A DNA stretch of 64,000 bases from Actinoplanes xinjiangensis (GCF_003148685.1 NZ_QGGR01000006.1:372001-436000); one strand, 5' to 3'. Counted from the stretch's first letter, positions 8,092 to 16,942 are shown. Numbers and translations: made by a program. The notes: generated by a model not told the origin, from the letters alone.

Positions 8092-9054
8092 ACGGATCCC
8101 ATTGAGGTGGTGGATCTCGCCGTCTCCTACGGGCGGGTCACCGCCCTCGACGGACTCGGCCTGCGCATCGCGGCGGGCACCGTGCTCGGCGTCCTCGGAC
8201 CCAACGGCGCCGGCAAGACCACCCTGATCAGAGTGCTGTCGACGCTGCTCCGCCCGACCCGCGGCACCGCCCGGGTGATGGGCCACGACGTCGTCGCCGA
8301 CCCACTGCCGGTCCGCCGCTCGATCGGGCTCGCCGGCCAGTACGCGGCCGTCGACCAGGAACTCACCGGCCGGGAGAACCTGGAGATGGTGGGCCGCCTC
8401 TACCGGCTGCCCCGCGCCGAGGCCCGCCGCCGGGCCGGCGAGATCCTCGAGCGCTTCGACCTCAGCGGCGCCGCCGACCGGCGCGTCGGCACCTATTCCG
8501 GCGGCATGCGGCGACGGCTCGACCTGGCCGCCGGCCTCACCGGGCGGCCACCCGTCCTGCTGCTCGACGAACCCACCACCGGCCTCGACCCCCGGTCCCG
8601 GCAGGAACTGTGGTCGATCGTCGACGAACTGCGCGACGCCGGCACCACCGTGCTGCTGACCACCCAATACCTCGACGAGGCCGACCGGCTCGCCCAGCGG
8701 ATCGCCGTCATCGCGGCCGGCACCGTGATCGCCGAGGGCACCCCCGACACCCTCAAAGCCGGCATCGGCACCGACATCCTGCACCTCCACCTGCCCGAAC
8801 CGGCCGCACTGGCCACCGCGGTCCCGCTGCTTGCCGACCTCGCCGCCGCCGGCACCACGGTCACCGCGGACCCGGTCTCCGGCGACCTGACCGTCCACGT
8901 CTCCCGTCCGGACGCCTCCGCCGAAGCCCTCCGCCGCCTCGACCGGCACGGCGTGACCGTCGCGACGATCCAGCTCACCCGGCCCAGCCTCGACGACGTC
9001 TTCCTGTCCCTGACCGGCCGTTCCGCCACCGCCGTCCCCGAGGAGGCACGATGA
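8080..9054 (+). CDS. ABC transporter ATP-binding protein, DrrA-like drug exporter
   Basis: The 324-residue ATPase has Walker A GPNGAGKTT (40-48), the signature YSGGMRRRLDLA, Walker B LLLDEP followed by TTGLDPRSR, and a switch His in the LTTQYLDEADRLAQRI segment. After the ATPase core (about 235 residues) is the DUF4162-type C-terminal extension seen in DrrA (daunorubicin resistance) proteins, ending LTRPSLDDVFLSLTGR. It should energise export of a hydrophobic compound together with the membrane subunit encoded next. The two genes overlap by ATGA. Expression is probably controlled from the 49-base region shared with the EXLDI gene. The substrate is unknown. Confidence 0.92.
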   Translation: MNTYTDPIEVVDLAVSYGRVTALDGLGLRIAAGTVLGVLGPNGAGKTTLIRVLSTLLRPTRGTARVMGHDVVADPLPVRRSIGLAGQYAAVDQELTGRENLEMVGRLYRLPRAEARRRAGEILERFDLSGAADRRVGTYSGGMRRRLDLAAGLTGRPPVLLLDEPTTGLDPRSRQELWSIVDELRDAGTTVLLTTQYLDEADRLAQRIAVIAAGTVIAEGTPDTLKAGIGTDILHLHLPEPAALATAVPLLADLAAAGTTVTADPVSGDLTVHVSRPDASAEALRRLDRHGVTVATIQLTRPSLDDVFLSLTGRSATAVPEEAR

Positions 9055-9854
9055 GCACCGGAATCGTCATCCGCGGCGGACGGCAACGGCTCACGGCCGG
9101 CGCCGTCCTGCACGACAGCCGGGTGATGGCCGGCCGCCAGTTGCGCCGCACCCTGCGCCGGCCCACCTACATCGTGTTCTCGTTCATCCAGCCGGTGATC
9201 TTCGTGCTGCTGTTCCGCTACATCTTCGGCGGCGCCATCGACACCGGCGCCACCTCCTACGTCAACTTCCTGATGCCCGGCATCATCGTGCAGACCGCGA
9301 TCTTCGGCGCCCTGGTCACCGGGCTCGGCCTGACCGAGGACGTCGGCAGCGGTGTCGTGGACCGGCTGCGGTCCCTGCCGATGGCGCGCTCGGCGGTGCT
9401 GGTCGGCCGTACCGTCGCCGATCTCGTCATGAACGTCTTCACCCTCACCGTCATGATCGTCGTCGGACTGCTTGTCGGATTTCGCCCCACCCAGCCGGCG
9501 TGGCAACTCGGCGCCGCGTTCCTGCTGGTCCTGGCGTTCTCGTTCGTCTTCTCCTGGATCAGTGCGTGGATCGGTCTGTCGGTGCGCAACCCGGAGACCG
9601 CGCAGTCCGCCGGATTCATCTGGGTCTTCCCGCTGACGTTCGCGTCGTCGGCGTTCGTCCCGATCGCCACCATGCCGGGACCGGTACGCGCGTTCGCCGA
9701 ACACAACCCGATCACCCTGGTCGTCGACGCGGTCCGCGGCCTGACCATCGGCGGCCCCGCAGCCGCCGGCCCCGCGGTCCGCGCCCTGCTCTGGCTCACC
9801 GCGCTGCTGCTGATCTTCGTGCCACTAACGGTCCACGCCTTCCGGCGCGCCTGA
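9051..9854 (+). CDS. ABC-2 type transporter permease, DrrB-like
   Basis: The ATG at 9051 overlaps the ATPase stop and has AGGAGG just upstream, giving 267 residues. The sequence shows about six membrane segments, with the first at YIVFSFIQPVIFVLLFRYIFG. It carries the ABC-2 family motif ...SGVVDRLRSLPMARSAVLVGR, in the coupling helix that contacts the ATPase. The C-terminus ends LLLIFVPLTVHAFRRA. This is the membrane half of the DrrA-like exporter. The length is usual for DrrB proteins. A strong hairpin terminator lies about 80 bases after the stop. Confidence 0.92.
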   Translation: MSTGIVIRGGRQRLTAGAVLHDSRVMAGRQLRRTLRRPTYIVFSFIQPVIFVLLFRYIFGGAIDTGATSYVNFLMPGIIVQTAIFGALVTGLGLTEDVGSGVVDRLRSLPMARSAVLVGRTVADLVMNVFTLTVMIVVGLLVGFRPTQPAWQLGAAFLLVLAFSFVFSWISAWIGLSVRNPETAQSAGFIWVFPLTFASSAFVPIATMPGPVRAFAEHNPITLVVDAVRGLTIGGPAAAGPAVRALLWLTALLLIFVPLTVHAFRRA

Positions 9855-9932
9855 CGGGCGCGGCGGTCCGGGTCTGCTGTTCATGATCGGCTTTTGCCGT
9901 CCCGGCGGCATGCCGCAGGGACGCGAGGACGC

Positions 9933-9958
9933 GGCCGCACCCCCGACGGGGTGCGGCC
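9933..9958. terminator. Hairpin terminator between convergent genes
   Basis: GGCCGCACCCC (9933-9943) pairs perfectly with GGGGTGCGGCC (9948-9958) around a four-base loop. There is no T-tract, as usual in high-GC actinomycetes. It ends three bases before the acyltransferase stop and can serve both convergent transcripts. Confidence 0.7.
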
Positions 9959-9961
9959 ACG

Positions 9962-11098
9962 TCACCGTCGGCGGGCGAAGGCCGCGCGCAGCCGTCCGGC
10001 GATCGGCTGTTCCACGCGACGGTTCACCAGGATCGCCGCGCCGGTCAGTACCACGAGGGCGAGCGCCAGCAGCGGGACCGGGCCGATCGTCGTGTGCTGC
10101 CGTACGAAATGGATCAGCGCGAAGCCGACGACATAGTGCAGCAGGTAGAACGGGTAGGTGGCGGTGCCGAGGACGGCCAGCGGCCGCCATCGGATCCAGT
10201 CGAGCCGGTGCAGCGCCAGCAGGGCCAGGATCCCGAAGCAGACCGTCACCACGACGCTGGAGGGTGTGTAGGACATACCGTGCCCGGCCTGCCACGGGTT
10301 GCCCTCGTAGTAGTGCATCGCCAGGGCCCAGCTCAGGCCGATCAGCAGCCACAACTCCAGCCGGGGCCCGCAGCGGTGGATGAGATAGAACGCGACACCG
10401 GCGATGAAGTAGTGCGAGTTCTCCCGCATCACCAGCGTGTCCAGCCAGGGCTGCCCGATCTCCGCGGCCAGCACCGACGACACGCTCCAGAGCAGGCAGA
10501 AGGCGACGACGTTGCGGTACGTGACACCGATCCACACCACGGCCAGGAACAGCAGGTAGAACTTGAGTTCCAGCCAGAGCGTCCAGTAGACATCGTCGAT
10601 GCGGGGTGTGCCGAGCGGGTCCTCCAGCAGGAACAGGTTCGCCGCCAGGGCCCGGAACGGCACCGGTGTGAAGACCCGGGGGTAGGCCATGGTGACCAGC
10701 GTCGTGATCGTCGCGCACACCCACAGGGCCGGGAACAGCCGGACGAACCGGGAGACCAGATACTGCTCGGGGGTACGGCCCCACGCCGTCATGCAGATCA
10801 CGAAACCGCTGATCATGAAGAAGAACGGCACACCGACCCAGCCGTACGCGGCGATCCGGTAGAACCAGCCGAAGACCTCCTCGGCCGGGCGGCCCCAGAT
10901 GTGCACGCCCCCGGTGCCGGCCACCGCGGCCAGGTGGAAGATGGCGACACCGAGGGCCGCCACGAACCGGAGGAGATCCAGTGCGGGCAGGCGCCTGCCG
11001 CGTGCGTCCGGTCGCGGCGGGTCGGCGGTGAGCGGTGCCACGAGCCGGGACGGTGCGACGGCCACGGGGGCGGTGACCGTCATCGGGGTGACCGTCAC
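9962..11098 (-). CDS. Acyltransferase 3 family membrane protein (OafA-like)
   Basis: The 378-residue protein has about ten membrane segments and the acyltransferase-3 hallmarks: LDLLRFVAALGVAIFHLA near the N-terminus with its conserved His, then VGVPFFFMISGFVICMTA, and RLFPALWVCATI. These enzymes move acetyl or other acyl groups from a cytoplasmic donor to sugars, lipids or antibiotics at the membrane. The GTG at 11098 overlaps the upstream stop as GTGA, indicating coupling to the SRPBCC gene; ATG 11083 is an alternative. The open frame extends far upstream through other genes, but that Arg/Pro-rich extension is non-coding. The acceptor cannot be told. Confidence 0.85.
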   Translation of the reverse strand: MTVTPMTVTAPVAVAPSRLVAPLTADPPRPDARGRRLPALDLLRFVAALGVAIFHLAAVAGTGGVHIWGRPAEEVFGWFYRIAAYGWVGVPFFFMISGFVICMTAWGRTPEQYLVSRFVRLFPALWVCATITTLVTMAYPRVFTPVPFRALAANLFLLEDPLGTPRIDDVYWTLWLELKFYLLFLAVVWIGVTYRNVVAFCLLWSVSSVLAAEIGQPWLDTLVMRENSHYFIAGVAFYLIHRCGPRLELWLLIGLSWALAMHYYEGNPWQAGHGMSYTPSSVVVTVCFGILALLALHRLDWIRWRPLAVLGTATYPFYLLHYVVGFALIHFVRQHTTIGPVPLLALALVVLTGAAILVNRRVEQPIAGRLRAAFARRR

Positions 11099-11595
11099 GG
11101 CACGGCCTGCGCCGGTATGGCGGGCCGGACGGTGCGCAGCAGCCGGACCCACAGTGACCGGCGGTGCGGGTGGCGGACCGTGCCGGTGGCCGCGCGTTCG
11201 GCGTTGTCGAGCAGCTCGGCGATCAGGGCCTGGTGGGTCCAGCGCATCGCCAGCGGCCAGAACAGTCGCATCGCGCCGCGGGTGCTGGCCACCAGGATGT
11301 GCACCATCTCGGAGCGGTCCGGGCCGATGGCGCGTACCCACAGCTCGTGATACCCGTCCAGGGGCGCACCCGGCGGAAATTCGAACCGTACGCGCAGGCC
11401 CGGTTCGTACGCGGTCACGGTGTATCTGATCGGTCCGTGGCCTCCGCTCGCGCCGACCCCGAGGGGGCGGTCCAGCCGCAGCGGCTCCCAGTCGTCGGCC
11501 GGCCACAGCAGGTCGTCCGGCCCGGCGAGCCGGTCCTGAAGGTTCCGGAGAACCGTGACGGGTGCGGCGATGACGCGCCGTTGCATGTTGATCAT
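11095..11595 (-). CDS. SRPBCC-like lipid/ligand-binding fold protein
   Basis: From ATG 11595, preceded by GGAGG four bases away, the product has 166 residues. Its layout resembles the START/SRPBCC helix-grip fold: an N-terminal strand (MQRRVIAAPVTVLRNLQDRL), a WEPLRLDRPLG segment, the central strands IRYTVTAYEPGLRVRFEF and HELWVRAI, and a long C-terminal helix ALIAELLDNAERA. Such proteins bind hydrophobic ligands or act as small cyclases; no catalytic residue can be assigned. The stop overlaps the acyltransferase start, so the two are likely made together. The substrate of the acyltransferase might be delivered or sensed by this protein, but that is speculation. Confidence 0.6.
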   Translation of the reverse strand: MINMQRRVIAAPVTVLRNLQDRLAGPDDLLWPADDWEPLRLDRPLGVGASGGHGPIRYTVTAYEPGLRVRFEFPPGAPLDGYHELWVRAIGPDRSEMVHILVASTRGAMRLFWPLAMRWTHQALIAELLDNAERAATGTVRHPHRRSLWVRLLRTVRPAIPAQAVP

Positions 11596-11675
11596 GAAAC
11601 CTCCGTACGGGCATGGCGAAGCCGTCTCGCCACCTGTGGCGTAGACCGGGTCTGGTGTCGCGTTGTCTGTTCGGG

Positions 11676-12923
11676 TTATCTGCCCACGCCGGGCAGGGCG
11701 TCGACGATCTCCGACCACGTCGTCGTGTCGGTGGGGTCGTCGACCCGCATGCCGCGCAGCACGGTGAGCAGTTCGGGGCCGGAGCCCTCCGCGGTGGCGG
11801 TGGCCTCGATGAGGTAGGCGCCGTCGGCGGTGTACCGGTAGCAGGCGCTCCTGCCCGGCACGCAGAACGGCGCGACCTCGGCCGTCTGCCCCGACGGGTC
11901 CGGCGACCCGTTCGCGGGTTCGGACCACGAGGTGTACGCCGGCCAGTGGGACGCCGACATCGACGGGTCGTCGGCCGGCCGGTACGTGGCCGAGTTCGAC
12001 GGGCCCCACGACGGGGCGTCCGAGGTGCCGGCACCCGGTGACCGCCCGGCCGTCCAGTCGACCTTCGCCAGGAGACTGTCGCCGTACGACCTCGGATACA
12101 CCTTCACCCGCAGGTTGTCCGTGCCCGCGCCGGCCAGCGGCTCGGTCAGCCCCGTGTACTCCTCCCGCTCCCGGGTGAACCGGGCATCACCCTGCTGCAG
12201 GTGGGCGCCGACGATCCCGTCGTCCGCGGCGATGCCCATCGAGCTGAGGTGATAGCCGGGCGGCAGGTAGCTCATCCGCCAGGGCAGGGTGGCCGGGCGG
12301 CTCGGGCCGGGCCGCATCGCCGCGGCCACGTGCAGCATGTCCGTGCGGCTCAGATGGCCGCGCCCGGCGTCGATGACGGCCCACGAGCCCGGCTCGTACT
12401 GCCAGGCCAGCGCGGTGTCGGCGAGATAGAGGCCGGTCGAGTCACCGACCGGAACGGACGCGGCGCCCTCGAATCGCACCGGATCGAAGGTCCCGGCGCG
12501 GTAGACCGTCAGCACCGAACGGCTCACCGCAACGTTCTCCGAGGTGCCGTCGCCGAGGTCGTACTCGCTCGTCTCGTTCGCCCGCCGGATCCGGGCCTGC
12601 TGGTATCCGGGCGTCACGTTGACCGGATCGCTGACCTCGAGGTCGCCGACGGTGTAGCCGCTGAGGGTGTAGGCGAACGCGGAGACCGGATAGGACATCA
12701 CCGACTGGTCACTCACCGCGACGTCGCGGTGAGTGACCAGCATCTGCGGGACGACGGCGATGCCGGCGACCGCCAGCACCGCTCCGGCCGCACTGGTGGC
12801 CCAGACCATGCGCCGCCGGGTCCGCCGGCGCCGTCCGCCCATGATGAAGTCGTCGGTGCTGTGCCGCATCGGCGGGTCGCCCGCCCGCGCCGTCTCCAGC
12901 AACTCATGCATGTCGAGTCGCAT
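11676..12923 (-). CDS. Membrane protein paired with SigE-family sigma factor (candidate anti-sigma factor)
   Basis: The ATG at 12923 lies inside the end of the sigma gene (20-base overlap) with GGAG four bases upstream; 415 residues result. Residues 1-35 are cytoplasmic with MRLDMHELLETA. A basic stretch RRRRTRRRMVW precedes a single membrane helix at about 40-60. The large outer domain (about 350 residues) is rich in strands and has a Cys pair (FCVPGRSACYRY). Genes in this position after a SigE-family ECF sigma factor commonly encode its membrane regulator. The short cytoplasmic part has no visible zinc-binding HxxxCxxC, so anti-sigma function is inferred only from position and overlap. Confidence 0.6.
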   Translation of the reverse strand: MRLDMHELLETARAGDPPMRHSTDDFIMGGRRRRTRRRMVWATSAAGAVLAVAGIAVVPQMLVTHRDVAVSDQSVMSYPVSAFAYTLSGYTVGDLEVSDPVNVTPGYQQARIRRANETSEYDLGDGTSENVAVSRSVLTVYRAGTFDPVRFEGAASVPVGDSTGLYLADTALAWQYEPGSWAVIDAGRGHLSRTDMLHVAAAMRPGPSRPATLPWRMSYLPPGYHLSSMGIAADDGIVGAHLQQGDARFTREREEYTGLTEPLAGAGTDNLRVKVYPRSYGDSLLAKVDWTAGRSPGAGTSDAPSWGPSNSATYRPADDPSMSASHWPAYTSWSEPANGSPDPSGQTAEVAPFCVPGRSACYRYTADGAYLIEATATAEGSGPELLTVLRGMRVDDPTDTTTWSEIVDALPGVGR

Positions 12924-13446
12924 AGTGCTCCGTCCCGTGCGCATCTCCAGCGGTCAGTGTGGTGTCGGCGCCGAGGACCTCACGCAGCGTCCGCAGGCCG
13001 CGGACGGTGTGACTCTTCACGGTCGCTACCGGGCAGTTGAGCGCCTCGGCGGTCTCCTGCACGGTCAGATCCTCGAAATAGCGCAGCACCAGCACGGCCC
13101 GTCGGCGGACCGGCAGATGGGCCAGCGCGGCCTGGATCCGCAGGCGCTCGTCGACCTCGTGGGCGCTGTCCGTGCCGGCCCGCTCCGGCATGGCGTGGCT
13201 GCCCGGCTGCTCGCGCCGCCACCAGGGCCGGCGGACCTCGTCGATGGCGGCCCGGACCACCATGCTGCGGGCATAACTCTCCGGGCGTTCCACCCGGCGC
13301 CACCGGTCGTACAGCTTGGCCAGAGCGGTGAAGACCGCGTCCTCCGCGAGCTGCCAGTCGCCGCACGTGAGGTAGGCGAGTCCGCGAAGCGAGTGCGCCT
13401 GCGCGTCGACGAAACTGCGATAGTTCGCCTCTTCATCACTGTTCAC
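12904..13446 (-). CDS. RNA polymerase sigma factor, SigE family (ECF)
   Basis: The 180-residue protein begins with GTG 13446 behind AGGAG. Region 2 is at about 10-75 (FVDAQAHSLRGLAYLTCGDWQLAEDAVFTALAKLYDRW). Region 4 is at about 110-160 (ALAHLPVRRRAVLVLRYFEDLTVQETAEALNCPVATVKSHTVRGLRTLRE), with a clear helix-turn-helix. The composition and the phrase LTCGDWQLAEDAVF are those of actinobacterial SigE-family ECF sigma factors. It would direct RNA polymerase to an extracytoplasmic-stress regulon under control of the overlapping membrane protein gene. No autoregulated promoter motif was identified with confidence in the 178 bases upstream. Confidence 0.9.
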   Translation of the reverse strand: MNSDEEANYRSFVDAQAHSLRGLAYLTCGDWQLAEDAVFTALAKLYDRWRRVERPESYARSMVVRAAIDEVRRPWWRREQPGSHAMPERAGTDSAHEVDERLRIQAALAHLPVRRRAVLVLRYFEDLTVQETAEALNCPVATVKSHTVRGLRTLREVLGADTTLTAGDAHGTEHYATRHA

Positions 13447-13624
13447 CAGCCGGAGCTCCTGTCTGTCCGAGGACTAGACGGCCGGAACGGGGCACGGCGG
13501 ATGCAGCTGCGCCGAAGTTTTTGAAAAACCTCGCGCCCCGACCCGCTCCGGTGGGGGAGTGCGGCACGGTACCGCTCCCGGTCCAGCACCGTGCCGATGA
13601 TCGCGGCCACGGTACCGTCCCGGT

Positions 13625-13972
13625 ATGACGCGACTTCTCCACATCACCGAACGGACGAGCTGGGAGGCCGCCCGGGAGACCGGCTGGTATCGCACGTCGA
13701 CCCGCGGCGTGTCCCTCGACGAGCAGGGCTTCATCCACTGTTCGCTGCCCCACCAGCTGCGCACCGTCGCCGAGTTCCTCTACGCCGACGCCGATGACCT
13801 GGTGGTGCTGGTCATCGACGGCGACCGCGTCGGCGCACCCGTGCGGTACGAGAGCCCGGAGCCGGGCGCCGACGAGTTCCCGCACATCTACGGGCCGGTC
13901 CCGGCCGGCGCGGTGAGCGAGGTCATCCCGGTCGGGCGGGACGCCGAGGGCCGCATGCTGCTGCCCGAATAG
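13625..13972 (+). CDS. DUF952 family protein
   Basis: The 115-residue product has the DUF952 pattern throughout: LLHITERTSWEAARETGWYR at the start, then GFIHCSLPHQLRTVAEFLY, VVLVIDGDRVGAPVRYESPE, and FPHIYGPVPAGAV. The family is small, soluble and common in actinobacteria; an ADP-ribosyltransferase-like fold has been proposed for it but the activity is not settled. The gene stands alone, divergent from the sigma operon and convergent with the helix-turn-helix repeat protein. No clear ribosome-binding site is seen, so it may be leaderless or weakly translated. Confidence 0.85.
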   Translation: MTRLLHITERTSWEAARETGWYRTSTRGVSLDEQGFIHCSLPHQLRTVAEFLYADADDLVVLVIDGDRVGAPVRYESPEPGADEFPHIYGPVPAGAVSEVIPVGRDAEGRMLLPE

Positions 13973-13997
13973 CCGGGGCAGGCAACCGCGCCCGCCG

Positions 13998-15278
13998 TCA
14001 GGGACCACCGGTCCCGTCGGCCGAGGGGGGCCGGTGTTCGGGGAAGAGCCGGGCGACGGTGGCGGAGAGCACCGCCCGGCTCGACGGGTCCCGGTGGCCC
14101 GGGCCGGCGTTACGTGCCGGTTGCGGCGACGGGGTCGCCGCGCGCAGGACCGACGCGCGGCGGGGTTCGGTGTTGGCGAGCAGGTGCCGGCGCCGCCCGC
14201 CGTCCATGGCCGCCAGAAGCTCGCCCGCCTCGGCCTGCGGCATCACGGCCAGGATGGCGGTGGCCGTCGTGGTGGACAGCGCGGCCAGCAGTGCCGCCCC
14301 CTGGTGGGGGTCGGCTTCGGCGAGGATCAGGCCGGCCCGGCCCGGATCGGTCCGGGTCAGCAGATCGCAGCCGCGGGCGGTGGGCAGCCCGGTCAGGAGA
14401 CCGGCGGCGGCGTCGGGCGCCACCGAGGCGATGATCTTGCCGGCGCGAGCGGCGTCGATGGTGGTGAGCACGCTGGTGGCCCAGGTGTAGTCGGTGCTGT
14501 AGAGCACCTCGATGGCGAGCGCGGTGGGCAGTGCCGGGTCGGTCATCAGCGCGGTCTTCCAGGCGGTCGTCATACCGGAGACCAACCCGAGAGCGGCCGT
14601 ACGGGGCATCTCGAACAGCAGCCGGGAGGCGACGGCGGTGGGCAGTGCCGCGAGAACGGCCTGGCCCACCGGCAGCGGCAACAGTTGCAGCTGGTCCGCC
14701 GCCAGTACCAGATCCTCGGCTTGGAGCAGCCGTGCGGCGGCGGCCGGCACCATCGCGGTCAGGCAGTCCAGGACGACATGGGTCGGCATGACGGCCAGGC
14801 AGTCGACCGCGGCGGCCTCGGCCATGGCGGTGAGGTTCTGGCCGGCCTCGTACGGCGCGAGCGTCGCCAGATAGCTGGCCGCCACCGTGGCGGGGATGAC
14901 CGTGAGCACAGCGGCCGTATCGGTGACGGGAGCCGGGAGACCGGCCGTGATCGCGGCGGCCGGCGGGCGGCGGCGGGCCCGGCGGCTGTCCGCGGCGCGC
15001 TGGCGTGCCTCGGTCCACAGCGGCAGGTCGTCCTCGGGCAGGCCACAGGCTCGCGCGAACTCGTACACGACCCTGGTCCCGGGCAGCGTGCGCCCGGAGA
15101 GGGCGTTGGCGATCGTGGTGAGCGGGACTCCCGTCCGGTCGGCGAGAACCCGCAGAGTGGGCGGATCGGCGGCCGGACCCGGCCGGGCCCACCGGCGCAG
15201 CCGGCCCAGGGCGTCGGCGAGTTCCGCGACGGTGTTCACCGACAGGACGTCGGGCGGAGCGGCATAGGGATTCGACAC
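13998..15278 (-). CDS. Helix-turn-helix protein with MgtE_N-like helical repeats
   Basis: The GTG at 15278 gives 426 residues; ATG 15338 and GTG 15353 are in-frame alternatives. Residues 15-95 are an XRE-like DNA-binding domain (TLRVLADRTGVPLTTIANALSGRTLPGTRVVYEFARACGL), as in many actinobacterial regulators. From about 140 to 385 the chain is built of repeated helices of 14-18 residues, such as DCLTAMVPAAAARLL, AVLAALPTAVASRLL, ILAVMPQAEAGELLAAM and LLAALSTTTATAIL. These recall the superhelical MgtE N-terminal domain. There is no membrane segment or CBS domain. This combination is unusual; I infer a regulator whose repeat arm senses a partner or ion. It is divergent from another XRE regulator. 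Confidence 0.6.
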   Translation of the reverse strand: MSNPYAAPPDVLSVNTVAELADALGRLRRWARPGPAADPPTLRVLADRTGVPLTTIANALSGRTLPGTRVVYEFARACGLPEDDLPLWTEARQRAADSRRARRRPPAAAITAGLPAPVTDTAAVLTVIPATVAASYLATLAPYEAGQNLTAMAEAAAVDCLAVMPTHVVLDCLTAMVPAAAARLLQAEDLVLAADQLQLLPLPVGQAVLAALPTAVASRLLFEMPRTAALGLVSGMTTAWKTALMTDPALPTALAIEVLYSTDYTWATSVLTTIDAARAGKIIASVAPDAAAGLLTGLPTARGCDLLTRTDPGRAGLILAEADPHQGAALLAALSTTTATAILAVMPQAEAGELLAAMDGGRRRHLLANTEPRRASVLRAATPSPQPARNAGPGHRDPSSRAVLSATVARLFPEHRPPSADGTGGP

Positions 15279-15287
15279 GTATCCATC

Positions 15288-15315
15288 TTGTTCCACGTCT
15301 TCCGGTGTTGTTCCA
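15288..15315. promoter_or_regulatory. Direct repeat TTGTTCCA, 20 bases apart
   Basis: TTGTTCCA occurs at 15288-15295 and 15308-15315, two helical turns apart, just upstream of the chosen start of the repeat protein. If that start is wrong these bases would be coding. An operator for the encoded helix-turn-helix protein is possible. Confidence 0.3.
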
Positions 15316-15539
15316 AGATTCAACCGACCGGGTGACATCGACCGGGAGGCCACCGGATACCGATCCGACCGGCCGCGACAATGCTCAGAAGCGGTTTTCG
15401 ATCACGGGCGCCGCGGCCCGCACATGGTGTGCGACGGCTGACCGGCCCACCTCTGAGACGATTCGAATTCTTCTCACTGTGCCCGTGTCGGCGACGCGTT
15501 CGAATCACGGATCCCCGGAATGCGAGAGGCAGAGATCCG

Positions 15540-16940
15540 ATGGCCCCTACGGGCGGTGTGCCGGGCAGGACCGGACCGGATGACGGCGTCGAGCGGCCGA
15601 CGCTACTGGCGGAGGCGGTGACCCGATGGGAGTTGCAGGACGAGATCGCCCTGCACGTCCTCGGCCGGCCGTGGCACGACGACGATCTGCGGTCCCCGCA
15701 CGGATTCGTCCGGGCGGTGTCGCGGCGGGTCGGTGACGGCGGCCTGACCGGCCTGGCCGCTGCCGGCACGGTCGCCGTCGCCGTGCGGCCCCCGGGTGAC
15801 GAGCTGCCGTCCGGCAGCCGCGTCGAGCACTGGCGCAGACGCCGCGGTCTGACACGGCACGACGTCGCCCGGCGGATGGGGAGATCCGGCACCTGGGTCG
15901 CCGCGATCGAGGAGGGCGCCGAGCGGATCTCCGCGGTCGACACCGCCCGCAGGATCGCCGCGGCCCTCCGGATCGACCTGCCGCTGCTGCTGGGCAGGGA
16001 CCCGCGGCCGCAGTTCCTGCTGGAGAACGACCCGCTCGGTGCGGAGATCGAGCGGGTCCGCGAGTTCCTGGAACGGACCGATGCGATGGCACCCGCGCCG
16101 GTCGCCGCCATCCCCTCGACGGCAGCGATCACCGGGATGCTGCGGACCGCCTGGCAGAACTTCGAGCAGGTCGAGTACGGCAGGCTGATGCGGGCCCTGC
16201 CGAGGCTGTTGCGGGATGCCGCGGTCTCGGACGGTGCCCGCGCGGGTGGGCCGGACGCGCCCGAGGCGGCCCGCCTGCTCAGCCAGGTGTACCGGCTGAC
16301 CGCCGTGGCACTGCACAAACTCGGTGAGTACCACCTGTCGTGGCTCACCGCCGACCGGGCGATCGAGACCGCACGCCGCGGCCGGGACCCGCTGCTGGCG
16401 GCCACCGCGCTGCGGGCGGTCTCGGCGGCGCTGCTGGCACTCGGCCGTACCGCCGCCGCCCGGGACGTGACCACGACGGACCTTCCGGTGAGCGGGCGCC
16501 TGGACGACTCCTGGCTGGTCGTCCGGGGCGCACTGCTGTTGCAGAGCGCGTCGGCGGCCGCCCGGACCGGCGACGCCGTCACCACGCGGGAACTGCTGTT
16601 CTCGGCCGACATCGTCGCCGCCCGGCTCGGCCGCGACGCCGTCCGCTACGAGACCTGGTTCGGGCCCACCAGCATCGAACTGGCCCGCGTGAGCACCGCT
16701 GTCGACCTGGGTGAGGGGGCGGACGCCATCGCCGTGCACCACCGTCTGAACCAGGCCCGGCTCAACGATCTGACGTGCGAACAGCACGCCGGCCACTATC
16801 TGACGCTGGCGCGGGCCCACCTCCAGACCGGCGCGGCCGACCGGGCGGCCACGGCATTCCAGACCGGCGCACGACTCGCTCCCGGTGAGTCCCGTAACCC
16901 GCTCCACCAGGCGATCCGGCTACAGATCCAGGCCGCGTGA
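15540..16940 (+). CDS. XRE-family regulator with TPR-like C-terminal domain
   Basis: The ATG at 15540, preceded by GAGAGG, gives 466 residues; the open frame upstream is Arg-rich and unlikely to be translated. The helix-turn-helix is central rather than N-terminal, at about 100-160 (VEHWRRRRGLTRHDVARRMGRSGTWVAAIEEGAERISAVDTARRIAAAL). It is preceded by a charged domain containing ELQDEIALHVLGRPWHDDDL. The remaining 300 residues are helical TPR-like repeats (AARLLSQVYRLTAVALHKLGEYHLSWLTADRAIETARR), typical of actinobacterial XRE-TPR regulators. It is convergent with the epimerase gene, with only two bases between stops. The divergent region carries an 8-base inverted repeat, GATTCGAA (15460-15467) and TTCGAATC (15499-15506). 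Confidence 0.8.
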   Translation: MAPTGGVPGRTGPDDGVERPTLLAEAVTRWELQDEIALHVLGRPWHDDDLRSPHGFVRAVSRRVGDGGLTGLAAAGTVAVAVRPPGDELPSGSRVEHWRRRRGLTRHDVARRMGRSGTWVAAIEEGAERISAVDTARRIAAALRIDLPLLLGRDPRPQFLLENDPLGAEIERVREFLERTDAMAPAPVAAIPSTAAITGMLRTAWQNFEQVEYGRLMRALPRLLRDAAVSDGARAGGPDAPEAARLLSQVYRLTAVALHKLGEYHLSWLTADRAIETARRGRDPLLAATALRAVSAALLALGRTAAARDVTTTDLPVSGRLDDSWLVVRGALLLQSASAAARTGDAVTTRELLFSADIVAARLGRDAVRYETWFGPTSIELARVSTAVDLGEGADAIAVHHRLNQARLNDLTCEQHAGHYLTLARAHLQTGAADRAATAFQTGARLAPGESRNPLHQAIRLQIQAA

Positions 16941-16942
16941 CC

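Noticed and set aside
9962..12034. A 690-residue fusion of an Arg/Pro-rich domain to the acyltransferase
   Set aside because: The extension overlaps two real genes in other frames; the GTGA overlap at 11098 marks the true start.
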